This document shows, in pieces, positions 22,500 to 35,576 of a DNA stretch of 64,000 bases. The notes beneath the pieces were generated by a model. The model was not told the DNA's origin, searched no databases, and saw only the letters and a program-made list of their open reading frames with translations. Within the stretch, counting starts at the first letter, position 1. Every line of letters starts with the position of its first letter. The stretch lies in assembly GCF_040954835.1 (NCBI RefSeq), contig NC_090696.1, positions 72,477,722-72,541,721 on the forward strand, written 5' to 3'. The translations under genes and the position numbers were made by a program. Source of the DNA: Lepisosteus oculatus (Eukaryota; Chordata; Actinopteri; Semionotiformes; Lepisosteidae).

Positions 22500-25400
22500 T
22501 AAGATAATATACTAAGAACCATTTAGGTGACAAGGTCCTCTTTTCAATGTGATAATACAGTTATAGATTGCATGTTATGGAGAGTGCATATGTCTACATT
22601 GTAATGAAAATAATTCTGATAAGCAACATACCGATATAGTGACTTATTAATTTTACCTAGATTTCTGGATAAATCTTAACATTAATAAAAGCCATATCTA
22701 TTACACACAACCATCTGAGCAATTAAAGGATTTTTTCAGTCATTAATTAATTTAAAAGGTTTTATTTCTTCTACTCCTAACCTTTGGAATACAATCTTAT
22801 CCCTGGTGTGATTACTGCATACAAAATAAATTAAAGCATGGTAACTTATTACATCAAATTATAAAATATTACATTAAAATAAAAAAGTAATATACAGTTT
22901 GATGAAACTAAAACAAAAATTGAACTTACTTTTATGTCTTCTTCATGATTTAGAGGAGTTCTCTGTAAAAGTAATATTTTTCTTTAACTTAAGACACAAG
23001 GGTCTTTAATTTGTATGGCTATGCAGGTTTTTTTTTTTTTTTTTTTTTTTGCTCACTTGCTTATTTAAAGCAGCTCTACATGAACTGGATTATTTTTTTC
23101 CCATTCAGCAGAACAGTCATTGTTTGCACGTCTTGGCCACATCCTATTTAAATAGACAAGAGGTCTTTCCATGCACTCAAACCTACAGGGATGAGTCTGG
23201 ACGACCCTAAACACCTACTCAGTCTGCAAATGTCTGAAAAAGCGAGACATCAGTTAGCTCAACATTCTACCACTGGACTGGATAAAAAAGCAAAACGGGC
23301 ATTTTATTCCACCCCAAGGTCCCTGACTTAGAGAAACGACTTGACACTGCAAGTAAGACAAGTGCTGTACTGAACGCATGCAACAAATGACTATGGTATT
23401 TTAATTTAGGATGATTAAATCAGTACTGTGCTATAGGCACCTGTAAAGGTCCAGGTGTTGGAGGGAGGATGGCGGGTTCAGAAGGTGTCCCCTCTGGCAC
23501 TTGTGTTGGGAGTGACGAGCTACTTTGCTGTCGAAGGAACTGATAGTAGTTGTAGAGTGGGTAGCCCTGGAACTGAAAATAATATCGTTATCATGACTGG
23601 AGGCGGACCAGTCTCATGTTTTGCTTGTCCTACGTGTTTTCCAGCTGTTGCAGGTGCAAGTGTCGCACCTTAACCTGATTAATGAGTAGCATACTGTTTT
23701 GTGCAAACAGTCTATTCTTTATTCATTTACATCATAAATAATAACAGTCATTCAATAAATTACTCCGTAAGTGTCAGTGCACTGGTAAACCGGGTCGCAC
23801 AACCTGTAATGTCGGCCGTATGCGTTACAGTATTTTAACCTTTTTACTAGTATTTTGTTACAATGTACTTGGAATGGTTGGCTGGATTGTTCAAATAACA
23901 GAATTGTGAATACCATTAATTGTACATCAATGGTGTTTAGAACACATACAAAGGAAATTACAGTGAATGCTCATCACAACTACTGTATGTACGCCAGAGG
24001 GGGCTTACATCACTGGTGTCCAACCAGTGTGGCCTGTAGGCATGTATGCAACAGCGCCCTCTTGTGTGCATGACAGTTGTTGACTGGTACATGACCCCTG
24101 TTTTAGTGCGGTCCAGATTTCAGTCTTTAAAGTGCATATTTTTGCCAATCAGCTTAGTCTATAGGAGTACTCTATAGACAACTATAACAACTATAGACAA
24201 CTCTTTGTGAAGGTACTGTGATTTTTTCTTTCTATCTTTGAAATTCAGATATATTCTGTGTAAAATCTGATTGATGCCCTGGTAAAACATTATTCATTAC
24301 CTGTTGTGTCTGACGTGGATACATTGAAGTGGGGTTGATTGAAACAACCTGTGTCAGAGAAGACATGGAAAACGGCATGAGAAAATCAATTATGTGAATT
24401 CTCATTACCTAGATAAATTGATATTGTAACGCAACGGGGGCGACCTGCAGCGACCTAGCCCCGTGAGCTAAAGAGAGATCTCTCCACAGCCCAGTAGCTG
24501 TAGTCCTGCTATCACAGGGAAGGGCGGTGACGTCACCTGCTCTGGTACGCCGGCTCTTACACACAGTGCTTGTCGGCCGTAAGCGTTACAATATGTATTT
24601 TGTACATGTACTGTATAGAACATCTATATTCATATAAAAGTATGTAAAAGCTACAAAGTTCATTTTCACACATTATATGCATCACATGACTTCCCATGTA
24701 AGACAACATAGAGTACATACTGTAAATAGAGTAAGAATGTGCAATTCTGTTAACTTCTATTACATTGTATGTGGTATTGGGACAACTCTTTCCTTTTTAT
24801 AACAGTCTGGTGTTTGTGTAACTGCGTTTGGAAATACTGTAGCAATCCCGTTATACAGCTTCTGTTTTTTTTTTCTCATACAGCCCCTACTTTACAACCA
24901 CACAATAAACAGTACAGTACATTGTTCAAAAAGCATTCATGGACAGCCACCAGAGTTAAAGTTAAAGGACGGGGTCGAGACGCCATCACACTGAACGCAG
25001 TGAGGTCATTCACACACGAGAACAAGGAGTCACAATGGTATCGTCATTCTGAATTTTGAAACGCGAATATCCTGCAGAAGGGAAACGATGTGACGTTTTC
25101 TTGCTCTTCCCATTAGAGCCCGGTTCTGCCCTACCTGTGGCTGTATCTGTTGTGGTTGCTCCGGCACCAGGGGATCCAGTGGGCTCTGACCCTGCGGCAT
25201 CTGGCCTTGGCCGGTGCGCGAGGAGAGGATCACCGGGGGAGGCAGCGCACCCACGGGAAAAACATTCCTCGGGGGGAAAAACACCTGCGACTGTGCCGGC
25301 AGAAGCACTGCCGGGTGCAGCGGGGCCTGCGCAGGCAGCAGGAACTGGGGGCTCACCAGGCCTTGTCTCTGAAACACTACCTGAGGACCCACGGGGCTCT

Positions 25401-26196
25401 GGGCTGGCAGGGGCACCTGCTCTAGTACTTGGCCACCGCCCTGAGGCAGCTGGGGCACCAAAGACTGAACGTATGGCAGGGCCTGTGAGGAAATAAAAGC
25501 AGTCAATATATGATGTAAAATAAGCAATTTTACATCTTAAGCATGGCGTATAGTCTGATATTGAAAGTGATTTGATACTGATTTATTGATTTGGCTATGA
25601 CTATTTTTTTTTATTATTTAATTTCTGAAATGTCTAACAGTCCCTGCGCCCCTACCTATTGGTTCAAACCAAATATCTCTTCATAGTAAAAAAAGAAAGC
25701 ATTAAGAGGACGTTACCAGCGATTGTCCTAAACCAGTGTAGTCAAGTCCAGTAGTGTAGCCAAGACCATTCATCCGCAAGATCTGGATGAAGAAATACAC
25801 AACGTAAAACAAAATCAGTGAGGAGACTCTTGAACGCGCAATTTCAATATATCAAATGTAGGAAATACATTTAAAGGCATTTACCTCCAGGCTGTTACTT
25901 GCAGACAGTCCAATGTTTGCTTGATACAGCTACAGTTTAAATAATGGAAACAATTAAAATAAAAGGTTTGCATTCGGGAAAAAAAGCTTGGAATTGTATT
26001 TTTACTTACAGTATTTAAGGCTATAAGGAAAATTCGTCAAACGATATTTGCATATTTAATGTCCGTGGTTATTCCTATTTATTCGTGACAAAGTAGAGTT
26101 GTTGGTATGAAAATCGACTTAGATAAGATGTTTACTTACAGGAAAGGCAATATTTGTGCCTATGAAACAGACTAGCAGTACGACAGTCTTCATCAT
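22334..26196 (-). CDS. SCPP gene E: ODAM-like P/Q-rich SCPP, paralog of gene F
   Basis: Eight coding exons, about 283 residues: 26208..26140 (two in-frame ATGs at 26196 and 26193; MKTVVLLVCFIGTNIAFP), 25920-region exon ending GLSASNSLE (from LYQAN, donor GTAAATG), 25782..25717 (starts ILRMNGLGYTTG), 25482..25135 (116 residues, P/Q-rich with repeated LLPAQ), 24348..24301 (VVSINPTSMYPRQTQQ), 23572..23441 (starts FQGYPLYNYYQFLRQQ), 22962..22930 (RTPLNHEEDIK), 22456 to stop at 22336-22334 (ends DEVQYS). Every exon has a counterpart in gene F, including the S-x-E site (SLE) in exon 3 and the final E-V-Q-Y. Exon 1 ends at 26701 or 26744. A likely terminal exon begins near 21505 (TTTTACAG|GGTGAAGG) with AATAAA at 21223-21218; it is either 3'UTR or, if GAG|GTGCAG is spliced, codes a short tail. 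Likely a secreted enamel/ganoin-type matrix protein (inference). Confidence 0.75.
22460..22500. repeat. (AAT)n microsatellite
   Basis: About 13 consecutive 'aat' triplets beside the acceptor of the last coding exon of gene E. On the transcribed strand they read (ATT)n just upstream of the acceptor and so may form part of its pyrimidine-rich tract. Confidence 0.95.
23028..23050. repeat. Poly(T) tract in intron of gene E
   Basis: A run of more than 20 T on the plus strand in the intron between the exons at 23572..23441 and 22962..22930. No adjoining element recognised. Confidence 0.9.
24421..24594. mobile_element. Small terminal-inverted-repeat element (MITE-like)
   Basis: A GC-rich 174-bp block in AT-rich intron sequence of gene E, bounded by perfect inverted ends ATATTGTAACGC (24421-24432) and GCGTTACAATAT (24583-24594). 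Inside is a 12-bp palindrome GGTGACGTCACC (24526-24537) containing a full CRE site. It is too short to code a transposase. A solo end with the same 'gtcggccgtatgcgttaca' sequence lies at 23811-23829. The superfamily is not assigned, because the target duplication is ambiguous within the AT-rich borders. Confidence 0.6.
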
Positions 26197-26801
26197 TCCG
26201 GGTGATTTCTACAGTAACAGTGAAAGAAAAAGAATTTAAACTATAAAGCTGAAAAAAAAAGATTTTGAAAAACAAATCTACATACCACCAGAGTTTTCTT
26301 AGTTTTTTCCACTAGATGGCGATATAGCTTAAATAATGGAAGGCATACTAGTTCGCAAGACGTTTTAGTACAGGGCTAAGCTTGAATTCAGCAGGTTGAC
26401 AAATTGACAGGTTTGTAGTAATTAACGTAGATTGGACCTCTTAACCTTATTGAAGTAGTTTTATCTAAATTAACAGTAGTCTGAAACAGTTAAGAACTCA
26501 CTGTATATCTAAATTAAACAATCATTTGTTATGATCTAATGTATAATGAAAATCAAAAAAATAAAAATAAAAAAACTAATGATTGCATATACAGCACTTA
26601 CAGTATTTTATTTTCTGTTTTATTTGTTTTATACATTATATATGATAAAGTATGCTTTGATGGCTGGTTGTTCATGCAAATGGAAGAAGAAACAACTTAC
26701 TGAGAAGCCTCACTAATTGTTGTTGCCTGGACTCCAAACTCACCTCAGAACCTCTTCAGAAATTCCCTTGCAACTCACAAATGCTCTCTTTGTCCTGCAG
26801 C

Positions 26802-26839
26802 TTTTTAAACTTTCTCTCTTGTTTGATTCAGCCAATCAG
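26802..26839 (-). promoter_or_regulatory. Core promoter of gene E
   Basis: Minus-strand CTGATTGG (plus CCAATCAG at 26832-26839), a 22-bp gap, then GTTTAAAAAG (TATA-like, 26809-26802). Exon 1 begins about 25-30 bp further on. Same elements and spacing as the gene F promoter. Confidence 0.7.
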
Positions 26840-27154
26840 TAGTAAAGAATCTGTGAGTATTCATTATTTGAGACAGAGATCCCACATTACTGCATTGTCT
26901 GCTGGTAATGTCAACATCTTTGCAGAAATGAAATAATTATATCCATTACCTCACCTATAGTACCTGCTGGATGGAAACAACATCCGTCACCAAGTATTAA
27001 CCTCCCAGCTTAATCAGCTTACATTATTCTAATACTTATTATTAAGTGGAAATAAAAATCTATACCCCTGTGGGCTGATACAGTATCTTAGGACATTCTG
27101 CACTTTGTTTCATAACAAAGGGGAGTCACTTTTCATAACCTCTCAGAAGAAATT

Positions 27155-27440
27155 GTATACATTCATCCATTTGAGAAAGCCCATTGTTCCTAGCAAGGGA
27201 AAACCTGGAATCTACCCCAGAAGCACAGAATTCAGGACAGAACCACACATGGCACAGGACGCCAGACCATTGCAGTGCACAATTCAGCGACACCTACTGT
27301 ATGAGCCTGGCCAGCATGAGCATGAGAGGAAACTGGAGCATTGGGAGAAGGCACACACAAACATGGGGCAAACATCCAGAAACACAGCTTTTCAAACCAG
27401 AATCAAACTCCAGACAAAGTGGTGCAAGGCAGAGTCTGCA
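27155..27440 (-). repeat. Dispersed fish repeat (L2/SINE-tail family), old copy
   Basis: Runs 'catccatttgagaaagccc ... gcaagggaaaacctggaatc ... acgccagaccattgcagtgc ... gaggaaactggagcattggg ... acacaaacatggggcaaaca'. This follows the order of the widespread fish repeat ('ccatccattttctaaccgct ... ggcgccagtccatcgcaggg ... ggaaaccggagcacccggag ... gcaaacacagggagaacatgc'), at considerable divergence. The two overlapping open frames here (132 and 129 codons) come from the repeat. The rest of 26.9-29.7 kb holds nothing else I can support as a gene. Confidence 0.7.
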
Positions 27441-30196
27441 AAGCAAATTCTTGCAAATCCCCAGTCTGTTTGTAACACAATATTTGAAGGTTTTCTGCAT
27501 TAAATATTTTTTTTTGTCCACCATAATAACAAGTAGTTGTGATGACAAAAAAGGGCCAACATGCTGCCATTAAAATATTTTGACTTTATCCATTAAGAAA
27601 CTTAACGCATCCATTGACAGAAAAGTTTTAATATTCGAGAAGCTGATTATACATACCGTAGCTCTTAAATAATGTTGTGCGTGAAGCCATTATTATTTCA
27701 GGGTAGCGGCAATAATTCAATTACAAAAACAAATGAATTCCAGCAGTATACTCTAATTGATTCAATTACTGATTTTATGTTTAGTATTTAACTGTCATTC
27801 GATTTTATTTAAAAGGCAGCAAACATCAATTAATTTAATTTTAAATGACATTTCATCGCGACCTTTGAAGGGCTATTGGTCATGAAAATGGAAATTGAAA
27901 ATTGGGACATTGGAATGAAAATTAGATGACTGCTGTCTGTGAGTTATTTGTTTGTTTTTATCTTTTCATCTTAAATATATTTTGAATGATGTATTGCATG
28001 AACACAAACTTTCTACTAAACATTAACGGAATGATGAGTCATTCTTACTAAATGGAGCAAGAAGTTACGTAAGCCATGATGACAAGAATCAGACACTTCT
28101 GAAGCCACTTCACCAGCAGATGTCTTTGTGGTCTCATTTTATCTTCATTTAGGTAAACCATCTACATCTTGTCGTGCCTTTGCATAATTACAACTTAGTT
28201 GCAGTGAGTAATATCTCCTGTTTTCATAGGTGAGACATATTTTCAGCAGGAGAAAAATGTACTGAGTCCGCAGATTTTTGGCAGAGTCATTACAGAATAG
28301 CTGTAAGAAAGTCAGTAATTCCTTCACCCATTTAGGACACCCCATTTATACAGTACAGTTGGTGCTGAAAAAAACTGTAAGGCTGGGTACTTCAGAATGA
28401 CCTGTTTAAGTAATAAATGGTCTTTTTGTTTGGGAAAAATCCTACTTGTTTTATGTTTGGTCTTCCTCTGTTTGATCAACACATCTGTAAGGATGGGGTT
28501 TCTAAAAATGCAGTTGAACAGTGGCACTAATGAAACAGATTTTATAAATGATTTTATCCAGATCATATATCGAGAATAATTGAAACACGCAATGCCCTAT
28601 CAACCTGTGTGACATTTCCACTTATAATTTTCAAAACTAATCTTGCTAAAAGCACAGCTGGCACACAGAGAGGTTGTGCCGTCTGGCCTTCAGATGGTAG
28701 ACATCTACTGGCTCACTCAGGAAGCACTAAGACACCTGACAAATTGTCTTCATGCAAGTGGTCAGGAGACGGAGAGCAGCAATTCATCCCCCCCCCCAGA
28801 GGTTTCTGGGAAATGTAGTCGTGCTCTCACAGGGACCACATATGGACAGAAATCTATAACCTGATGCCATCAGTACAATACATACACCACTCACTCTTCA
28901 AGAGGCCACATGTTACATCTTTCTTACATTTATATTGTACATGTGGCTTTATTATGTTGTCAAAGAGTGCAGTTTGAGGATGGCAGTCATTATGTATGTA
29001 CTTGTTGTAGTTAAGAAAAAAAATGTTAAATAAAGTTTAATTTTAAAATATTTAGTTTGTGTTTTGAAAAAGATTCATAGGACCTTCTATATGTCTATAC
29101 ATGAGTAGGATACGTCAAGCTGTGCAGAAGAAAGAAAGTGAAGGCCTCAGGGATTTACGATACATTTTTGAAACACGTGATGTTTTTATGTCATATCAAC
29201 CTCTGGTGATTATGGAGACTTAATTATGATATGTGGTAGCTGTGAGGTTTTCATCACCTGCCTGTATTTCTCTTTTCACTGTTAGTCACTGTAACACCTG
29301 GGCACGCATTTCTCTAAGAAAGGTCAATTGTTCAATAAAAAGGAAATCTAGCGTCTCATTACAAGACCAGTAAAACGTGCCTCGTGTATGTAAAGCACAA
29401 AAATGTTGTTATTATTATTCTTCATAATTTTGTGTAATATTGAACATCTTTTTTTGCCATCATAGGGTTTATACAGTAACTGGATTTGTTTCTGGTCAAA
29501 ATAAGATATTGCTGCAGGAATCTGAGGAATCTCTCCTAGAAACTGAACGTTAAAGATTACATTCATAGAAGCTAAAATTAAACAGGTTTTTTTTCTGACA
29601 TGTAGCAAAATATACCTCAAATCTGATTAATGAAAAAGTCATTTGTAATGTTACACCCTTAATAATGGCCCTGTTTTGTTACTCCAGATATATTACAGCA
29701 GCAGATGATAAGTACTCAAGCAAAGTTTATTTAGTAGTTTGTATGACAGCACAAGCACTTCAAACAATAGAACAAAAAAGAGCTTTGGTATTTTTTATGC
29801 AGTCGTTTTTGGAAACTGTTGATTACTAATTAATTTAATTTTACTGCTTGGAGCATACAGTACATTTTCCCAATATCTACTGTCTTGAGTAGATGTGTTT
29901 TAGGATTAGCTATTAGGGAAAGAATAAAGAAATATTAGTTTGTAAAATTGAATCACCTGAATCTAATTTGTGAATTATTAGTAAATACTAGTCAGGCAAT
30001 TGCCTGATCTCCTGTCCAAGGTGTCTGACAGGTCAAATACCTTTTTTTTTAAATGAATCGTTGAAATGATTGAATATTAAATACCAGACAGATCACACTA
30101 AAACAGAAATATGTGACAGATTTATCAAAATATGCTGTATACAGTACACTATATAGGCTAAAGAGACTAATCTAATGTACATCTATGTCTATGGCA

Positions 30197-33100
30197 TCAT
30201 TCATCTACAGTTTGCAGGGTTTCAGCAAGTTCAGCAGTCTTCGACAACGGCCGCTGTTGGCTTTCACTCGACTCAAATCTAGAAACAAAGCATCATGGAA
30301 GAACATCAGAACATCATGTGAAATAGGACAGAGCACGATTCATTCACAGAAAGTACTGAAGGGGAGTGAAGTGCGATATCCCTCTTTAATTGACTTTTTT
30401 ATATGGTAGCTTAGCAAATTTTAAAAAAAGAGACAAATTAATTGATTTCGTGCACTCAGTTCCAAAAATGCAGGGTTGGAAAATGTGATCTCTGTGTTAT
30501 TCCTATAATTACAATTAAATTAAGGTGTTCTAGAAGACTTTTAAATGGCAACTCATTCTGCTGGTCTCCAGATGTCATAGACAATTTTTTGCACCTTATG
30601 TTTCTCTATATATGTTAGGTTTTTGAAGATGAACAGTAATTTAGAGTTACAGCATTATTAAGGCAGACTGAAAATGAATTTATCAGGTTAGTGAATCCCA
30701 ATAATACCATCAATTTTACTTAATGAAAAGTACAGGATGAAATTAAACAATTTAACAATTTGCTGTGCTACTTGATTAAGCTACTAAGAATGTGTTTTGA
30801 CCAATGAAATACAGCAGTGCTTATGTGAACAACTATGATGACACACATAATTATCTGTTTTTATGTCAATAAGATTTAGAAGACTGTACCAGAGTTAAGA
30901 GGGTTGTTTGCAAAGCAAAAAAATGTCTAAAAACATACCTGCGTTTCTGCAGCTGACTGTTCTGCATCGGCCTTTTCATCAATAGAGCGCTGGAAAGAAC
31001 AAAATATTACTTTACTGTACATCTTGATTACCTTTTTGTGAAATTTTCAAAGAGTTGGATGTTGGCCATGAATTGCCTTTTTCTTAATATTTAAAGATAT
31101 CAGATAAGGCATTTTTGTAAGCAGGATAAAAATACATGAAAATGTAATTAAATCTAATATATTGAGCAATTTCCTTTAACCTTTGCTTGTGATATGTATT
31201 GTTTATAAAACTCAGTAAGGTATATTCATACCTGGGCTCGTTGCAAACCTCCAGCTGCTTGCTGCTGTGGAACATTCCCAGGAGGGACTGGTCCTCCCTG
31301 ATGAACATTGCAAGTAGGATATTATTGAAATGTCTGCAGAGTGTGACATCCAGTTTTTGGGTTTGAAAATACTACACTTGTGTGGTATAACAGTCCTCCT
31401 GAAATCCTACTAGTTGGCACTGGTGTTGATAGAAGACGGTAAAAGGTGTAGCTCTGTCTTCTTACCTGTTATGATTATTACTTGCTTCATTCATACTTTA
31501 TATACTTATCTTTAAATTTGGGTATCGGCAACTGCGTTTCTCATTTTGTACTTGTCTCTTGCACATCCCAAAAAACAATAACTCAATTGATTTAATCTTT
31601 ACCACTCCCAAAGCAACATAAGAGGGCCGAGAATCATCTGGAATGTTTTTGTGATTCTACCAAAAATCTGCTCTGAAGTTACAGTAGTTTTGATTGGATG
31701 AGTAACAACACTCTTGACATCACTGTTTGCTGAAAGGCCTCTGGCAGGTCACAGGGGTTACGGCAAGCTTCATGCACAGACCCGTGAGCGTTAAGCTAGT
31801 AGGAGAATCTCAGCCTGCTAATGACTTAGCCCAGACTCCCAGGTGGAGATGTCTGGACTATAGGACTCAAGCTGTGCTCCAATCATGCTCCTCTACTTCT
31901 AAAGATATGTTACAGCCCTCGAATTAAGCATTTTACCTGTATAACAAAAATTAATTCTTTTAGTTTGTATTTATTAATACACATTATTTCTTTCATTGTA
32001 ATAGGGATAATACATTTTTATATGTTACATACAGTTCATATACTGTATGTGCACTTCTACAAAACAGTTGCAATAGTTAATGTAATAATAGTAAGGATCT
32101 AGGTTTGTTTATTGACTCAAAAGACATCAAACTAGTTTCTCTTCAAACCAAATCAGCACAGCAACTGCACTATGACTTCAAAAGCAAGTTCTTCACTCCC
32201 AGAAAACATTACAATACCGTATTACCATTTCACAGATACTGTAAATAACATACAACGTTTGCTTCATTGTTTTATAAGTGTCATCCATATGTTTGGTGTC
32301 ATTAAAAAGGAAATTACATACTGTGATCTGTTTTGCAAAGCACTTCATACTGTACATCAAGGACATTGTGATTTAAAGCAGAGAAGAGCTATCGGACCTG
32401 TGCATTCCTGATAGTACTTGAATTATTGCCCCTTTCTCTCCGTGATAATTTCTTCAGGTTTATTGGTTCCTGAACACTTCTGTGAATCCCAAGCTATCTT
32501 AACTAACACAACCGTTGGGGTGAAGCTTTTATAATGTATTAAACACTGGAGTCACCATACCAGGATTGGCTGTTGCAGAGGGTTCATTCCATTCTGGGCT
32601 GTTTGAGAAAGTGCAACATAGTACATCAGGCCCTGTCAAGGGAACAAAAAAGGGGATGCTGTGTGAAAGCTTGCATTGTTCTTCTAAGATCATTTTCATT
32701 ACAAAATTTGAAAATGTGAACGGATATAAAAACACAAAATGTTATTAAAAGTATAAGGAGTCACTATTTGCACAGTTCCTTCCTCAACACATTTGCTGGG
32801 ATGGCAAGTGAAAGAACCTTAATGCAAACCTTAATTTAATTTCTTTAAACAAAATAAACGTATATATTCCACAATACATCAAACTTACAATGAGCACACA
32901 CTCTAACATATAGTAATGCAGAAGCGCTACTGGGTAATAAAGTGTCCTTGAAAAGGTGATTGTCTTTTTTCAATCCGTTTATTGTTAATCCCTCCAAGCC
33001 CTGCTACCTGGTGTTGTCCCTGTCCTGGCTTTGAAACTGCAGTTCTTTATCACATCATAGTATGGATTAAAATACATTGTATTTAAGTATAACTTAAGAA

Positions 33101-34534
33101 CACATTCCGAGACTCCAGTTCAGTAGGCCTTACCCCATTGGGAGGTGGAGGTAGCTGTCCCTGAATCTGAGGAATGCCAGGCTGCATTGCCAGACCAGGG
33201 GAGAATGGCAGGCCAAACGGATTCACAGGGAGTCCTGGTTGTTGCATCAAAAATGATGGAACACCAGGAACCACCTAGAGAAGAAACGTACATTAGAAAA
33301 TCATCTGTACACCTCTACAGCCTCCTGTCGTTCCCTAAAATGTATCGATAGAGTGGATATCTTACAAGAACGCCTTCACGATTGTGGTGGGTATTAACAG
33401 CACACAGTTGCCATGGCTTCAGTGAATGGATATTAACAAGCTTTTGCACTTTATAAGGCTGAGGGGTCATAACCATCTGAACAGACTTCTATTACTGTCT
33501 ATTCTCAACAGAATTGGTTAGCAGCCACCACCAACTGTTCTGCACTTATTAAGTCACACTGCTGTGACATATCTAAATTTCAACAGTGAAACAGACGTAC
33601 TGTACTATATATATGTATTTTAAAAGGAACACCTTTCTGCTTTTTAGTGTGTTAGATGGGTTTCTCTCTTTTTTTACATGCTGAAGAAGAACATTTGTGT
33701 GAAACATCCCAAAATATATTTTCACCTCATTTATACCTTGAGTAATCTGAAAATGTATTTTTTTCCTTCAGGCTTTTATTTGTACACTGCAATAAACCTA
33801 CTCTAAAAACCTACTCCTGTCTGAATATCTGATTGTCATCAGAATATGTATCATCGCATAATAGTATTAATTCAAATATATTGATTTAGGTATAACTTAT
33901 CACCAACCAGGAGACATAAAGTTACAGGGAGCAAAATGCTTACCTGAGCAATCTGTGGTTGTAGAGTTAATCCACCACCATTCAGTAAAGCTGGAGTCAG
34001 ACCATTTACAACCAGCCCTGGATTAAGTCCATTTACCAGCCCTCCATTAAGGCCAACAAGCAGTTTCACCTTTTTATACAAAAAAGATCATTAGCAGCCC
34101 ATTTCAAATCCTCCCCTTTTTAAAGTAAATATCCAGTTAGAACAATGCTTTTAATAAATGTTCATTAACAGGGAAAAAAAACAAATGGTAACACAGTTGT
34201 TATTAGGATTATTAGATTATTAGGAAATGTCTGTCTGTCAAGTGACTTGATATTCCCTGCCATGACAAATCATGGAAGAAAAAAAACTTATATTGGAAAA
34301 GCTAGTACAGTATGTGAAGAAAAAACACCCTTACCTTTGATTCAGTTCCAACCTGTATGATGAAAAGGATAGACTTGTAATTAGCTTGAAACAGAAGAGG
34401 GACAAGACAATGTAGGGCGACACAAAAAGACTATCAAATAGTTTTTCTGTAAGTAAGAGATGTTACTGAAATAACATACTCACCGGAAAGAGGGCTAAGA
34501 AGCAGAGCATTACTGAAAACAGTACAAGCTTCAT
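30197..34534 (-). CDS. SCPP gene B1 (duplicate copy 1), G/N- and P/Q-rich
   Basis: Eight coding exons, about 199 residues: 34554..34484 (ATG 34534, MKLVLFSVMLCFLALFP), 34352..34335 (VGTESK), 34069..33944 (42 residues with LLVGLNGGLVNGLNPGL), 33274..33134 (47 residues, starts VVPGVPSFLMQQPGLP), 32632..32561 (starts GLMYYVALSQTAQNG), 31297..31232 (starts GGPVPPGNVPQQQ), 30989..30939 (RSIDEKADAEQSAAETQ), 30271..30197 (starts SSESQQRPLSK, has TAELAETLQ, ends TVDE-stop). All junctions are phase 0. The last exon uses acceptor TTTGAG|TCG; it is chosen because RPLSK..LAETLQ aligns with RPAMS..LAEALK of gene C. Exon 1 ends at 34818. AATAAA at 29731-29726 could end the transcript. Exon 3 lacks an S-x-E site. 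The paralogy with gene C is clear in exons 4-8. A role in mineralised matrix is inferred. Confidence 0.8.
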
Positions 34535-34898
34535 TCTTTCAGCCTGAGTCCTGGCTGAGGAAGAAAAAAAGATTGCAGTTAAATACCATATTAATCTGTC
34601 GGCTTATACTGTTTTCCCAAAATGTTAAGGTTTAATCTCAAATTTTGTTACTTTGCTTAAGTTAATTAATAAAGACTAAAAGCCTGAAAGTTTGCAATAT
34701 TTATGCATTTTAAAGTATTATATAGATCTTGAACAGTATATTTGTTTAATCTGTACATTAAACCTACTCAGAAGTTATTAAAAAAGAACTATAAAAACAA
34801 TATTTAACAAAACCTACCTTTTTGTGTGGATGTGTTTCTTTGGTACAGTCAGGAATGCTGACGGGTTTCTGTCCTATAAATTTGTTGTAAACCTCACC

Positions 34899-34946
34899 TT
34901 TTTAAAGAATTGTCATTAGCTTTCTATTGATTTTTTACCCAATCAG
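34899..34946 (-). promoter_or_regulatory. Core promoter of gene B1
   Basis: Minus-strand CTGATTGG (plus CCAATCAG at 34939-34946), a 32-bp gap, then CTTTAAAAAGG (34906-34899). The following GAGGTTTACA is shared with gene C (GAGTTTTACA). Exon 1 ends at 34818 with AAAAAG|GTAGGT. Confidence 0.7.
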
Positions 34947-35270
34947 AGTTAAGGATTCTAACATGATTCATAAGATTTGTCACATAATAATTATCACAAC
35001 CACATCCTTTTAAAAATTTGAGAAAATATTGAAAATATCATTACAGAAATGTGTAATAGTGATTAAGGATTATAAAAATTGACGTTTCGTGTGACATCAG
35101 TCCTTGCTTTAAGTCCATTTTAAGCCATGGTAATGCTATTTTTCAAGTTCATATATCTGTGTTTGGCAATTTTGGAAGGATGCAAGTTGGGTACTCACAT
35201 TTCCCATTGTCATGTGTTGGTAAATACTTCAGTACATAGTCTTAAGCATATAATTATAACGTTACCATGT

Positions 35271-35576
35271 ATTGTACTCTGGGTGTCATGATGGCCCTGC
35301 AGTTAGCATTATTGACTCACAGCTCTTGAGGACTGAGTTAAATATATTATTTAAATGCCTTTTGTGTGTGAAGTTTGTATGTTATTCCCATGGAAATGTG
35401 GGATTTTGCTCCAGTTTCTTCCCCCATCCCCAAGATGTAATATCAGGGTTACCTTCTGGCCTATGGCTCAGATCAATTGTAGTTTCTGTTCTTATCAGTT
35501 TAATGCTTGATAGGCTTACTCAATTTCCCTACTGGATTAATAGAGTCTTATCTATCTATCTGTCTATCTATCTACC
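35271..35576 (+). repeat. SINE with (TCTA)n tail, copy 1
   Basis: Recognisable order of a tRNA-type fish SINE: 'gatggccctgcagttagcat', 'ttgactcacagctcttgagg', 'gtgaagtttgtatgttattc', 'tgctccagtttcttcccccat', then 'ctggattaatagagtcttatc' and a TCTA microsatellite at about 35545-35574. The long open frame here is a by-product. Confidence 0.7.

Noticed and set aside
27105-27573. Two overlapping frames of 132 and 129 codons
   Set aside because: They lie within an old dispersed repeat and overlap in different frames.
29709-29920. Terminal coding exon LILKHIYSRQ-stop for gene B1
   Set aside because: Splice signals are good, but the exon at 30271..30197 aligns with gene C's LAEALK exon and already ends in a stop. 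The region is more likely 3'UTR.
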